Assembly (NCBI RefSeq): GCF_013364235.1
Contig: NZ_CP054919.1
Coordinates: 8,025,238 to 8,089,237, forward strand
Direction: 5' to 3'
Source of the DNA: Kitasatospora sp. NA04385
GTDB taxonomy: Bacteria > Actinomycetota > Actinomycetes > Streptomycetales > Streptomycetaceae
DNA: 64,000 nt
Shown: positions 26,379-34,884 of the stretch, piece after piece
How positions within the stretch are numbered: position 1 is the stretch's first letter
How the letters are laid out: every line of letters starts with the position of its first letter
Translations under genes and position numbers: made by a program
The notes under the pieces: model-generated
Seen by the model: the letters and a program-made list of their open reading frames with translations, nothing else
Databases searched by the model: none
What the model was told of the DNA's origin: nothing

Positions 26379-27509
26379 GTGGGAGTGCGGCGGAGACTGG
26401 CGGGCCTGCTGGGCGAGTGGCGTACCGGACACCTGATGGTGCTGCTGCCGCTCGGCCTGATCGTGCTGATCTCCGCCCTCGACATCTCGCTCTCCCCGAA
26501 CATCCACCTCGGCCCGCTGCTGGTCGTCGCCCCCGCCATCACCCCGTCCTTCGCGGGCACCCGGCTGACCGTCCTCATCGGCGTCCTCGCCCTGATCGCC
26601 CAGGCCGTCATCGCCGTCCTGCACGGCGGCCTGTTCACCTCCAACCACCAGGCCCAGCTGGCCGCGCTCACCGTGGTGACCTGCGTCATCGTCGCCTACA
26701 CCCGCATCCGCGAACGCCACGGCCGCGAACTCGACCGGGTCCGCACCGTCTCCGACGCCGTCCAGCGCGTCATGATGCGACCGCTCCCCGACCGCGCCGG
26801 GCCGCTGCGGATCGCCACCCGCTACCTCGCCGCCGACGACGAGGCCAACGTCGGCGGCGACCTGTACGCCGCCGTCCGCACCCCGCACGCCACCCGCCTG
26901 CTGATCGGCGACGTCCGGGGCAAGGGCCTGGCCGCCGTCGGCGACGCCGCCGCGCTGCTCGGCGCGTTCCGCGAACTCGCCCACCAGCACGAGGACCCCG
27001 GGGCGCTCGCCGACGCGCTCGAAGTCTCCTACCGCCGCCACCTCGCCGAACTCGCCGCCAGCGGTCAGGACGGTCAGGGCGGCCCGGACGTTCAGGATGT
27101 CGAGGAGAACTTCACCACCGCGCTGGTCCTCGACCTCCCCGACGACCGCCCCACCGTCCGGATCGCCGACTGCGGACACCCCCCACCGCTGCTGCTCGCC
27201 CCCGCCGGCGTCCGCCCGCTGCCGCTGCGCCGCACCGCCCCGCCGCTCGGCATGAGCGCCCTGGGCCCGGTCGAGCGCCGCACCGAGGAGTTCGACTTCC
27301 CGCCCGGCAGCACCCTGCTGCTCCACACCGACGGCGTCACCGAGGCCCGCGACACCGCCGGCACTTTCTACCCCCTGCCCGTTCGGGCCGCCACCCTTCC
27401 CGCCGACACCCCCGCGATCCTGCTGGACGCCCTGTGCGAGGACCTCCTCGCCCACGTCGGCGGCCGCCTGCCGGACGACGCGGCGATGGTCGCGGTCACG
27501 CGCGAGTAG
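26379..27509 (+). CDS. Membrane-bound SpoIIE-type PP2C phosphatase
   Basis: A protein of about 376 residues with an N-terminal membrane part (three to four helices, including GHLMVLLPLGLIVLISALD and LTVLIGVLALIAQAVIAVL) and a C-terminal PP2C-SpoIIE domain (about 135-375). Metal-binding motifs are visible: GGDLYAAV, IGDVRGKGLAAV, DCGHPPPLLL, HTDGVTEARD and DDAAMVAV. These phosphatases usually dephosphorylate anti-anti-sigma factors. The start is uncertain: GTGs at 26379 and 26385 lack a clear ribosome site. Confidence 0.85.
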   Translation: MGVRRRLAGLLGEWRTGHLMVLLPLGLIVLISALDISLSPNIHLGPLLVVAPAITPSFAGTRLTVLIGVLALIAQAVIAVLHGGLFTSNHQAQLAALTVVTCVIVAYTRIRERHGRELDRVRTVSDAVQRVMMRPLPDRAGPLRIATRYLAADDEANVGGDLYAAVRTPHATRLLIGDVRGKGLAAVGDAAALLGAFRELAHQHEDPGALADALEVSYRRHLAELAASGQDGQGGPDVQDVEENFTTALVLDLPDDRPTVRIADCGHPPPLLLAPAGVRPLPLRRTAPPLGMSALGPVERRTEEFDFPPGSTLLLHTDGVTEARDTAGTFYPLPVRAATLPADTPAILLDALCEDLLAHVGGRLPDDAAMVAVTRE

Positions 27510-27516
27510 CCATTGG

Positions 27517-27666
27517 GGGGCTCGGGGAACGGCGAGTCCGTGCTGCTGGCGGCCGGAGCCCATCGGAGGTTTGTGCTGCTTCGGGCCGTAGTAACAGAAC
27601 CCGAAGCCGATGCGCGCCACGGCAGTGCACCGCCAGCAGTCACGGACTCGCCGTTCCCCGAGCCCC
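27517..27666. mobile_element. MITE-like element, copy B (150 bp)
   Basis: A 150-bp element with near-perfect terminal inverted repeats of about 36 bp. The left end (from 27517) begins GGGGCTCGGGGAACGGCG and continues with AGTCCGTGCTGCTGGCGG; the right end mirrors it to 27666. It is flanked by TTGG on both sides, a possible 4-bp target duplication. It is homologous to copy A at 21988-22136. No transposase is encoded. It sits 8 bp after the phosphatase stop codon. Confidence 0.78.
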
Positions 27667-27777
27667 TTGGTGGGGCATCCCGGCTGCCGGAGAGTTCCCC
27701 GAGCCCCCGGGAGTGTCCTTTCGCCAGGTGGGTAGGGTGGGGCAGCCCGTACCGCCGCCGGACCGGAGGAGCATTCC

Positions 27778-28776
27778 GTGCAGCCGATCACCGACCGCCC
27801 GATCCGCTGGGGGATCCTCGCCACCGGTGGGATCGCCACCTCCTTCGTGGAGGACCTGGCGGCCGTCCCGGGGGCGGAGGCCTTCGCCGTGGCCTCGCGG
27901 CGGCAGGAGACCGCCCGGGCCTTCGCCGAGCGGCACGGCATCGCGCAGGCGTACGGCAGCTGGCAGGAGCTGGCGGCCGACCCCGAGGTCGACGTGGTCT
28001 ACGTGGCGACCCCGCACGCCGCGCACCACGCCGCGACCGCGCTGCTGCTGGAGGCGGGCAAGGCGGTGCTGTGCGAGAAGCCGTTCACGCTGAACTCCGC
28101 CCAGGCCGCCGAGCTGGTCGCGCTCGCCCGCAAGCGCGAGGTCTTCCTGATGGAGGCGATGTGGACGTACCTGGACCCGACGGTGCGCCGGATCGCCGAG
28201 CTGGCCGCGGACGGGGCGATCGGTGAAGTCCGTTCCGTGCAGGCCGAGTTCGGGTTCACCGCGGAGGAGGACCCGGCCCACCGGCTGTGGGACCCGGCGG
28301 CGGGCGGCGGCGCCCTGCTCGACCTCGGGGTGTACCCCGTCGCGTTCGCCCAACTGCTGCTCGGCGCACCGGAGTCGGTGCAGGCCTGGGCCCGGCTGAC
28401 CGACCTCGGGGTGGACGCCAACACCGGCATCCTGCTCGGCCACCCGGGCGGCGCGACCGCGCTGCTGTCCTGCTCGCTCGACGTGCAGTGCGGCCAGCGC
28501 GCCTCCGTCCAGGGCAGCACCGGCCGGATCGAGATCGACCGGGACTTCTTCCACCCGGCCGGGTTCACCCTGCACCGGGACGGCGCCGAGCCCGAGGTCT
28601 TCACCGCCCCCGCGAAGGCCGGGCACGGCTACGGGCCGGAGGCGGCCGAGGTGATGCGCTGCCTGCGGGCCGGCGAGACGGAGTCCCCGCTGGTGCCGCT
28701 GGACTCCACGCTGTCCGTGATGCGCACCCTGGACGCCGTCCGGGAACGGATCGGGGTCCGCTACCCGGGCGAGTGA
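27778..28776 (+). CDS. Gfo/Idh/MocA-family NAD(P)-dependent oxidoreductase
   Basis: A 332-residue two-domain oxidoreductase. The Rossmann domain begins WGILATGGIATSFVEDL, and the catalytic Lys lies in VLCEKPFTLN. A C-terminal alpha/beta substrate domain carries LLDLGVYPVAFAQLLLG. This subgroup resembles dimeric dihydrodiol dehydrogenases and sugar dehydrogenases; the substrate is not evident. GGAGGAG precedes the GTG at 27778. Its 3' end overlaps the convergent FAD/Fe-S gene by 16 bp. Confidence 0.92.
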   Translation: MQPITDRPIRWGILATGGIATSFVEDLAAVPGAEAFAVASRRQETARAFAERHGIAQAYGSWQELAADPEVDVVYVATPHAAHHAATALLLEAGKAVLCEKPFTLNSAQAAELVALARKREVFLMEAMWTYLDPTVRRIAELAADGAIGEVRSVQAEFGFTAEEDPAHRLWDPAAGGGALLDLGVYPVAFAQLLLGAPESVQAWARLTDLGVDANTGILLGHPGGATALLSCSLDVQCGQRASVQGSTGRIEIDRDFFHPAGFTLHRDGAEPEVFTAPAKAGHGYGPEAAEVMRCLRAGETESPLVPLDSTLSVMRTLDAVRERIGVRYPGE

Positions 28777-31649
28777 TCAGGGGCTCCTTCGGCTTCCTCG
28801 AAGGCCCGCAGCAGCACCTCCGCCAGGTGCAACGGCCGGGCGGAGGGCTCCAGTTGGGTGAGCTGGGTGCGGCAGCTGAGACCGTCGGCGAGCAGCAGCG
28901 TCTCCGGCGCCGCCGCCCGGACGGCGGGCAGCAGGGCGCGCTCGGCGGCGGCCACCGACACCTCCCAGTGGCCGCGCTCGAAGCCGAACGTCCCCGCCAA
29001 CCCGCAGCAGCCGGCGTCCAGTTGGCGGTTGTCCAGGCCGAGGCGGGCGGTGATCCGCCGGTCGGCGCCGGTGCCGAGGACGGCGTGCTGGTGGCAGTGC
29101 ACCTGGGTCATCGCCGGACCGGTCAGCTCCGGGAGCTCCACCGCCCGCCCGTCCAGGAACTCGGCCAGGGTGCTGATCCGGGACGGGAGTTCGGACGCCG
29201 CGCCGGGCAGCAGGCGCGGCCAGTCCGCCCGCAGGGTGGCCGTGCAGGACGGCTCCAGGCCCACCACCGGCAGGTCGGGCGGCAGTTCGCCCAGGTTGCG
29301 CAGCGACCGGGCCACCACCCGCCGGGCCAGGCCGAGTTGGCCGCTGGCGATCAGGGTCAGCCCGCAGCACACCGGGCCGGACGGCAGCACCACCCGGAAG
29401 CCGAGCCGCTCCAGCACCAGGACGGCGGCCCGGGCCGGGGCCGGGTCGAGCAGCTCGGACATCGAGTCGGGCCACAGCAGCACCGCCGGGGCGTCCGGGT
29501 CCGCCGGGTGCGCGGCCCGGTGGTCGCGGAACCAGGCGCCGAACCGCCGCTGCGGCAGCGCGGGCAGCGCGCGGCGCCGGTCGACCCCGCCGAGCCGCTT
29601 GAGCACCGGCGCGCTGAACCGGCCGCGCAGCACGGCGTTGGCGGCGCGCGGCGCCAGGTGGGCCAGCCGCAGCCACAGCGGCAGCCAGCCGAACGACAGG
29701 TGCGCGGCCGGGCGCGGCCGGAACCGGTAGTGGTGGTACAGGAACTCGGACCGGTAGGTGGCCATGTCCACGTGCACCGGGCAGTCGCTCGCGCAGCCCT
29801 TGCAGCCCAGGCACAGGTCGAGCGCCTCGCGCACCTCGGGCGAGCGCCAGCCGTCGGCGACCAGCTCGCCGCGCAGCATCTCGCCGAGCAGCCGGGCCCG
29901 CCCCCGGGTCGAGTGCCGCTCCTCCCCGGTCACCATGTAGCTCGGGCACATCACCCCCGACGAGGTGTCCACGCACTTGCCGACGCCCACGCAGCGGTGC
30001 ACCGCCGACCGCAGGCTGCCGCCGTCCTCCGGGTAGGCCAGCGTGAGCGGCAACTCCCTTCCGGGGAAGCGCAGATCGGCGTCCAGCGGGCGCGGGTCGA
30101 CCAGCAGGCCCGGGTTCAGCAGGCCGTCCGGGTCCCAGATCCGCTTGAACCGGGCGAACAGCTCGATCACCTGCGGCGGGAACATTCGCGGCAGCAGCTC
30201 GGCCCGGGCCTGCCCGTCGCCGTGCTCGCCGGACAGCGAACCCCCGTGCGCCACCACCAGATCGGCCGCCTCCGTCATGAACTCCCGGAACGCCTGCGGC
30301 CGTTCGCGCAGCGGGAAGTCCAGTCGCAGGTGCACGCAGCCCTCGCCGAAGTGCCCGTACGGCACCCCGCGCAGCCCGTGCCGCTTCAGTAGCGACCGCA
30401 ACTGCCGCAGGTAGGAGCCCAGTTGCTCGACCGGGACGGCGGAGTCCTCCCAGCCCGGCCAGGCCGCGCCGCCCGGCCGCCCGTCCGGGCCCGGCGGTAG
30501 CCGGGTGACGATGCCCGCCCCGGCCTCCCGGATCGTCCACAGCGCCCGCTGCTCGCCCGGGTCGGTCACCAGCGCGACCGTCGCGGCCCGCTCCCGACGC
30601 ACCGCGTCCGCCAACTGCCGGGCCCGGTCGGCGGCTTCGGCGGGCGTCGCGCCTCCGGTCTCCAGGAACAGCCAGCACGCGCCGTCCGGCAGCCGGTCCA
30701 GCACCGGCGGGCGCGGGCCGGACGCCAGCAGCGCGGCCACCAGGTCGGCGGCCATGCCCTCGCAGGTCAGCGGCGCCAGCGGGAGCAGCGCGGGCACCGC
30801 GTCGGCCGCCGCCGTCTCGTCCGGGTACCCGGCCACCACCAGCGCCCGGGCGGCCGGTTCCGGCACCAGCCGCACCGTCGCGCCCAGCAGCAGCGCGCAC
30901 GTCCCCTCGGTGCCGGTGACCGCCCGCACCAGGTCGTGGCCGCGCTCGGGCAGCAGCGCGTCCAGCGGGTAGCCCGAACCGCGCCGGGGCAGCACCGGCA
31001 TCGCCCGGCGCAGCAGCGCCAGGTTGTCGGCGGCCAGCGCCTGCAACTCCCGGTACAGCCGGCCCGCCCGGCCCGGGACGGCGGCCAGCGCGGCCCGCTC
31101 GGCGGGCGGCAGCGGGCCGGTGACGGACAGCTCGGTGCCGTCGGCCAGCAGCAGGTCGAGGGCGTGCAGGTTGTCGGAGGTGCGGCCCCAGGCCAGCGAG
31201 TGCGAACCGCAGGCGTCGTTGCCGATCATCCCGCCGATCGTGCACCTGCTGTGGGTGGACGGGTCCGGGCCGAAGCGCAGCCCGAACGGCCGTGCCGCGC
31301 GCTGGAGTTCGTCCAGCACCGTGCCCGGCTCGACCCGGGCGGTGCGCCGCTCCGGATCGACCTCCAGGACCCGCCCCAGGTGCCGCCGGAAGTCCAGCAC
31401 CACCGCGTCCGGCCCGATCGCCTGCCCGCCGATGCTCGTCCCCGACCCGCGCGCCACCACCGGCACCCCGTACTCCCGGCACACCCGCAGCGCCTCCCGG
31501 ACGTCCTCCCGGTCGGCCGGTTTCACCACCCCGCGCGGCACCTGCCGGTAGTTCGACGCGTCCTGTCCGTACACGGCGCGCTCGGCGGCGTCGAAGCGGA
31601 CCTCGCCGCGGACGGCGGCGGCGAGGGCGCGGGCGAGATCGGAGGCCAT
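28761..31649 (-). CDS. FAD-linked oxidase fused to Fe-S/CCG domains (D-2-hydroxyacid dehydrogenase type)
   Basis: A 962-residue fusion. The N-terminal FAD-binding 4 domain (about 30-240) shows VVARGSGTSIGGQAIG and GGMIGNDACGSHS. The FAD-oxidase C domain follows (about 270-510). A ferredoxin-like segment has cysteines in CVGVGKCVDTSSGVMCPSY and CLGCKGCASDCPVH. Two CCG motifs close the protein (VCCGLTLIASGQ and GCCGLAGTFGFERGHW). The layout matches the D-lactate / D-2-hydroxyglutarate dehydrogenase family that feeds electrons to the respiratory chain. The ATG is at 31649. No partner genes are adjacent. Confidence 0.9.
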   Translation of the reverse strand: MASDLARALAAAVRGEVRFDAAERAVYGQDASNYRQVPRGVVKPADREDVREALRVCREYGVPVVARGSGTSIGGQAIGPDAVVLDFRRHLGRVLEVDPERRTARVEPGTVLDELQRAARPFGLRFGPDPSTHSRCTIGGMIGNDACGSHSLAWGRTSDNLHALDLLLADGTELSVTGPLPPAERAALAAVPGRAGRLYRELQALAADNLALLRRAMPVLPRRGSGYPLDALLPERGHDLVRAVTGTEGTCALLLGATVRLVPEPAARALVVAGYPDETAAADAVPALLPLAPLTCEGMAADLVAALLASGPRPPVLDRLPDGACWLFLETGGATPAEAADRARQLADAVRRERAATVALVTDPGEQRALWTIREAGAGIVTRLPPGPDGRPGGAAWPGWEDSAVPVEQLGSYLRQLRSLLKRHGLRGVPYGHFGEGCVHLRLDFPLRERPQAFREFMTEAADLVVAHGGSLSGEHGDGQARAELLPRMFPPQVIELFARFKRIWDPDGLLNPGLLVDPRPLDADLRFPGRELPLTLAYPEDGGSLRSAVHRCVGVGKCVDTSSGVMCPSYMVTGEERHSTRGRARLLGEMLRGELVADGWRSPEVREALDLCLGCKGCASDCPVHVDMATYRSEFLYHHYRFRPRPAAHLSFGWLPLWLRLAHLAPRAANAVLRGRFSAPVLKRLGGVDRRRALPALPQRRFGAWFRDHRAAHPADPDAPAVLLWPDSMSELLDPAPARAAVLVLERLGFRVVLPSGPVCCGLTLIASGQLGLARRVVARSLRNLGELPPDLPVVGLEPSCTATLRADWPRLLPGAASELPSRISTLAEFLDGRAVELPELTGPAMTQVHCHQHAVLGTGADRRITARLGLDNRQLDAGCCGLAGTFGFERGHWEVSVAAAERALLPAVRAAAPETLLLADGLSCRTQLTQLEPSARPLHLAEVLLRAFEEAEGAPDHSPG

Positions 31650-31748
31650 GCCCCGATCATCCCAGCCCGGGGCGGCGGCACCCGGCGGACGGCGCGCGGC
31701 GGGCGGCGCGCGGCGGCAGGGGAGTGACGGGCGGGGAGTGACGGGGGG

Positions 31749-32183
31749 TCAGGCGGTGGTCCGGCCGTCGATCTCGGCGATCAGCTCCTCCACCCGGGCG
31801 CGGACCGCGTCCCGGATCGGGCGGACGGCCTCGACGCCCTGCCCGGCCGGGTCGTCCAGCGGCCAGTCCCGGTAGTGCCGACCGGGGAAGTACGGGCAGG
31901 CGTCGCCGCAGCCCATGGTGACGACGTAGTCGGAGGCTTCGACCGCCTCGGCGGTGAGCACCTTGGGCCGCTGTGTCGAGATGTCGACACCGACCTCGGC
32001 CATCGCGGCGACGGCCGCCGGGTTCACCCCGTGCCCGGGCGCGGAGCCCGCCGACCGCACCTCCACGCGGTCCCCGGCGAGGTGGGCGAGGAACCCGGCC
32101 GCCATCTGCGAGCGGCCGGCGTTGTGGACGCAGACGAACAGCACGGAGGCGAGCGGCGCGGGCGTGGGCGGGTCGATGGTCAT
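31749..32183 (-). CDS. arsC: Arsenate reductase, low-molecular-weight phosphatase type
   Basis: A 144-residue ArsC/LMW-PTP fold protein. The P-loop is VCVHNAGRSQMA, with Cys18 as the nucleophile attacking arsenate. MGCGDACPYFPG carries further cysteines, and DWPLDDPAGQ is the family's late Asp motif. In actinomycetes such enzymes couple to mycothiol or thioredoxin; which one applies here cannot be decided. It diverges from arsR across a 95-bp region and supplies arsenite to the Acr3 pump. Confidence 0.92.
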   Translation of the reverse strand: MTIDPPTPAPLASVLFVCVHNAGRSQMAAGFLAHLAGDRVEVRSAGSAPGHGVNPAAVAAMAEVGVDISTQRPKVLTAEAVEASDYVVTMGCGDACPYFPGRHYRDWPLDDPAGQGVEAVRPIRDAVRARVEELIAEIDGRTTA

Positions 32184-32270
32184 GGGGGGCCTTCCGGTGC
32201 GACGGGGTGGGATGCGGGACGTGGGCGGTCCCGGGAGGGTGGTGGCACCGGCCCGGTCCGGCGTGAAAGT

Positions 32271-32302
32271 ATCAGTCCATGATGATGTCAGTCGACACTG
32301 AT
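32271..32302. promoter_or_regulatory. Probable ArsR operator overlapping the arsR start
   Basis: ATCAGT (32271-32276) and ACTGAT (32297-32302) form an inverted repeat across the arsR start codon, with a nested CAGT-CGAC-ACTG at 32290-32301. ArsR/SmtB proteins bind imperfect palindromes at their own promoters. Its location over the ATG would block transcription start or passage for the rightward operon. Confidence 0.5.
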
Positions 32303-32584
32303 GTGATGCGCGTGCTGTCCGACCCGCTCAGGCTGCAGATCGTGACCCTGCTGGCCCGCGAGACCCTGTGCACCACGCACCTGGTGGCGGAGACCGGCGC
32401 CCGCCAGACCAACCTCTCCAACCACCTCAAGGTGCTGCGGGACGCGGGCGTGGTGGACACCGAGCCGTGCGGGCGCTTCACGTACTACCGGCTGCGCCCG
32501 GAGGTGCTGGAGGCCCTGTCCGGGCAGTTCGCCGACCTCGCCGCCACCGCCCGCGCGAACGCCGACGTGAAGAGGTCCTGCTGA
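32279..32584 (+). CDS. arsR: ArsR/SmtB-family metalloregulator
   Basis: A 101-residue winged-helix repressor. The DNA-binding part is TTHLVAETGARQTNLSNHLKVLRDAGVV and the wing ends GRFTYYRL. Cysteines are present at CTTHL, EPCGRF and the very C-terminus (RSC), which may form the As(III) site; the classic ELCVCDL motif is replaced by ETLCTTHL. Three consecutive ATGs open the gene and no ribosome site is visible, so translation may be leaderless. Its stop overlaps the acr3 start (TGATG). Confidence 0.9.
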   Translation: MMMSVDTDVMRVLSDPLRLQIVTLLARETLCTTHLVAETGARQTNLSNHLKVLRDAGVVDTEPCGRFTYYRLRPEVLEALSGQFADLAATARANADVKRSC

Positions 32585-33681
32585 TGCCCCGCACCGCGCC
32601 CGCCCCGGACGTCGGACCTGCCGAAGCGGCGTCGGTCGCCGGGAAGCTGTCGTTCGTCGACCGCTACCTGGCGGTGTGGATCCTCGTCGCCATGGCCGTC
32701 GGCCTCGGGCTGGGCCGGCTGACCCCCGGCCTGAACGACGCCCTGGCGGAGGTCGAGGTCGGCGGGGTCTCGCTGCCCATCGCGTTCGGCCTGCTGGTGA
32801 TGATGTACCCGGTCCTCGCCAAGGTCCGCTACGACCGGCTCGACACCGTCACCGGCGACCGGAAGCTCATGGCCTCCTCGCTGGTGATCAACTGGATCGT
32901 CGGCCCGGCCGTGATGTTCGCCCTGGCCTGGATCTTCCTGGCCGACCTGCCCGCGTACCGCACCGGCCTGATCGTCGTCGGCCTGGCCCGCTGCATCGCC
33001 ATGGTCATCATCTGGAACGACCTGGCGTGCGGCGACCGCGAGGCCGCCGCCGTCCTGGTCGCGCTCAACAGCGTCTTCCAGGTCGTCATGTTCGGCGTGC
33101 TGGGCTGGTTCTACCTCGACCTGCTCCCGGGCCGGCTGGGCCTGGGCAACGGCGAGCACCTCGACGTCTCCACGGGGAGGATCGCCCTCAACGTGGTCGT
33201 CTTCCTCGGCGTCCCGCTGCTCGCCGGGTACCTCACCCGCCGCCTCGGCGAGCAGCGGCTCGGCCGCGCACGCTACGAGGCGAAGCTGCTGCCGCAGATC
33301 GGCCCCTGGGCGCTGTACGGCCTGCTGTTCACCATCGTGATCCTCTTCGCCCTCCAGGGGCGGACGATCACCTCCCGGCCGCTGGACGTCGCCCGGATCG
33401 CCCTGCCGCTGCTCGCCTACTTCGCACTCATGTGGTTCGGCGCCTTCGCCCTCGGCAGGGGCCTCGGCCTGGGCTACGACCGCACCGCCACCCTCGCGTT
33501 CACCGCCGCCGGAAACAACTTCGAACTCGCCATCGCCGTCGCCATCGGCACCTTCGGCGTCACCTCCGGGCAGGCGCTCGCGGGTGTGGTCGGCCCGCTG
33601 ATCGAAGTCCCGGTGCTGATCGCCCTGGTGTACGTCTCCCTCGCCTGGCGCAAGAAGTTCCGCACCGCCCCGGCGAACTGA
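32584..33681 (+). CDS. acr3: Arsenite efflux permease Acr3
   Basis: A 365-residue membrane protein with ten transmembrane segments of the ACR3/BART family. The essential Cys137 lies in GLARCIAMVIIWNDLACGD and Glu314 in AAGNNFELAIAVAIG, matching the conserved cysteine and glutamate of characterised Acr3 pumps. It exports As(III) made by ArsC. The start overlaps the arsR stop by one base, so repressor and pump are translated together. Confidence 0.94.
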   Translation: MPRTAPAPDVGPAEAASVAGKLSFVDRYLAVWILVAMAVGLGLGRLTPGLNDALAEVEVGGVSLPIAFGLLVMMYPVLAKVRYDRLDTVTGDRKLMASSLVINWIVGPAVMFALAWIFLADLPAYRTGLIVVGLARCIAMVIIWNDLACGDREAAAVLVALNSVFQVVMFGVLGWFYLDLLPGRLGLGNGEHLDVSTGRIALNVVVFLGVPLLAGYLTRRLGEQRLGRARYEAKLLPQIGPWALYGLLFTIVILFALQGRTITSRPLDVARIALPLLAYFALMWFGAFALGRGLGLGYDRTATLAFTAAGNNFELAIAVAIGTFGVTSGQALAGVVGPLIEVPVLIALVYVSLAWRKKFRTAPAN

Positions 33682-33801
33682 CCGCCGCCGCCCACGCGGG
33701 CGACCACGAAGCCGCCGCCCGGGTCGAACTCGCCTTCACTGGAACGGTGCTGGCCGTCGAAGGGGGCACAAGCCCTCCGTTGGGCGGGAGTTGACGGAGG
33801 G

Positions 33802-34635
33802 TCAGGAGTTCTCGGGGGAGGTGGTGTGCTGCTGCGGGATCACCGGCAGGGCCGGGTCCGCCGCTCCGGGCTGGGGGAGCGCGACCGAGGGGGCGAGCGA
33901 CGCGGTGACCGGGGCGGGGGTGGTGGCGGGGGCCGGGCCTGGGGCCGGGGCGGTGGGGGCGGCGGCCTGGATCTTGTCGTCGCGTTCGTCGTCGCCCGCG
34001 CCGTCCTTGGTGGTCAGGACGGTGTCGAAGACCTCGCGGAGCTTGTCGGTGGCCTGCTTGGAGAACAGGCCGCACAGTCCGGCGATCCCGGCGAAGCCGT
34101 ACGGGTTGGTGGCCGTGCCGTCGGTGCCGTTGGCGAACAGGCCGCCGCGCAGCAGGAAGTAGACCAGCAGGGCGAGCGCGCCGCCGATCGCGGTGCGCAG
34201 CAGGTACCAGGGCAGCCAGCTGGGCAGCAGCTGCCGGTTGCCCGCGTAGGTCGCGAAGGAGGTGGCGGCGTGCACGAAGCTGCCCAGACCGCTGGCGGCG
34301 AGCACGGCCAGCAGCATGGCCGTGTTGGAGGTCAGGTGCCAGGGGCCGAGGCCGAGCACCGTCCACGGCATCGGGTCGCCGGTCGGGGCGTGTTCGGCGG
34401 TCAGCGTGGTGAGCGGCGTCCAGACGCTGATCAGCACGGCCATGCAGGCGAACGCCTCGGCCAGCAGCAGCGTCCCCAGCAGGAGCAGCGTCCAGCCGGA
34501 CAGCAGCCGCTGCGGCGGGAGTTGGCCGGCACCCGTCGGGTTCGGCTCGCCGGAGGTCGCGGTCGGGTCGGCGGCGGACGGGTCGGTGGCCGGGTCCGGC
34601 GTCGGGGCCGCCGACGGGGAAGCAGGGGAGGACAT
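33802..34635 (-). CDS. Membrane protein of unknown function with disordered termini
   Basis: A 277-residue protein that I cannot assign. A Pro/Ala/Thr/Asp-rich N-terminus (about 40 residues) precedes four hydrophobic segments, including LLSGWTLLLLGTLLLAEAFA and LLRTAIGGALALLVYFLLRG. A cytoplasmic helix, GLFSKQATDKLREVFDTVL, and a long Pro/Ala-rich tail follow. The helix after a GLFxK-type turn resembles regions of small membrane scaffolds, but this is not diagnostic. It lies between the ars cluster and a glycosyltransferase. Confidence 0.7.
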   Translation of the reverse strand: MSSPASPSAAPTPDPATDPSAADPTATSGEPNPTGAGQLPPQRLLSGWTLLLLGTLLLAEAFACMAVLISVWTPLTTLTAEHAPTGDPMPWTVLGLGPWHLTSNTAMLLAVLAASGLGSFVHAATSFATYAGNRQLLPSWLPWYLLRTAIGGALALLVYFLLRGGLFANGTDGTATNPYGFAGIAGLCGLFSKQATDKLREVFDTVLTTKDGAGDDERDDKIQAAAPTAPAPGPAPATTPAPVTASLAPSVALPQPGAADPALPVIPQQHTTSPENS

Positions 34636-34797
34636 CGGGGAGTTCGCCTTCCGGTCCGGTGGGCGCGTGCACGGAACTGGGCGCGGTGGGCTGGGCGCGG
34701 GCGGACTCGAACTGTCCGCGGGGACGGACTCTACCCTCCGGGCCGGGTGAACGGTGCGTCAGGACACCGTGCCTGCCGTGTCGTTCGCCGCGCCGAC

Positions 34798-34836
34798 CGG
34801 CCGGAACCGCCCCGGCGGGCGGGACGGTTCCGGCCG
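34798..34836 (-). terminator. Hairpin terminator downstream of the GT2 gene
   Basis: Perfect 12-bp arms, CGGCCGGAACCG (34798-34809) and CGGTTCCGGCCG (34825-34836), enclose a 15-nt GC-rich loop. It lies 49 bp past the glycosyltransferase stop on the minus strand. There is no U tract, as is usual for streptomycete terminators. Confidence 0.6.
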
Positions 34837-34884
34837 CAGCTCAGCGGCGGTCCAGCGGCGGTTCGGCGGCAGCCCGGCGGCGGT

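Noticed and set aside
28761..28776. Overlap of the oxidoreductase and FAD/Fe-S gene ends as a sign of fusion or error
   Set aside because: A 16-bp convergent overlap of two intact genes is common in compact actinomycete genomes and needs no special explanation.
33682..33794. Short open stretch after acr3 ending TSPPLGGS
   Set aside because: It has no start codon with a ribosome site and no recognisable family; it is probably spacer between the ars operon and the convergent gene.
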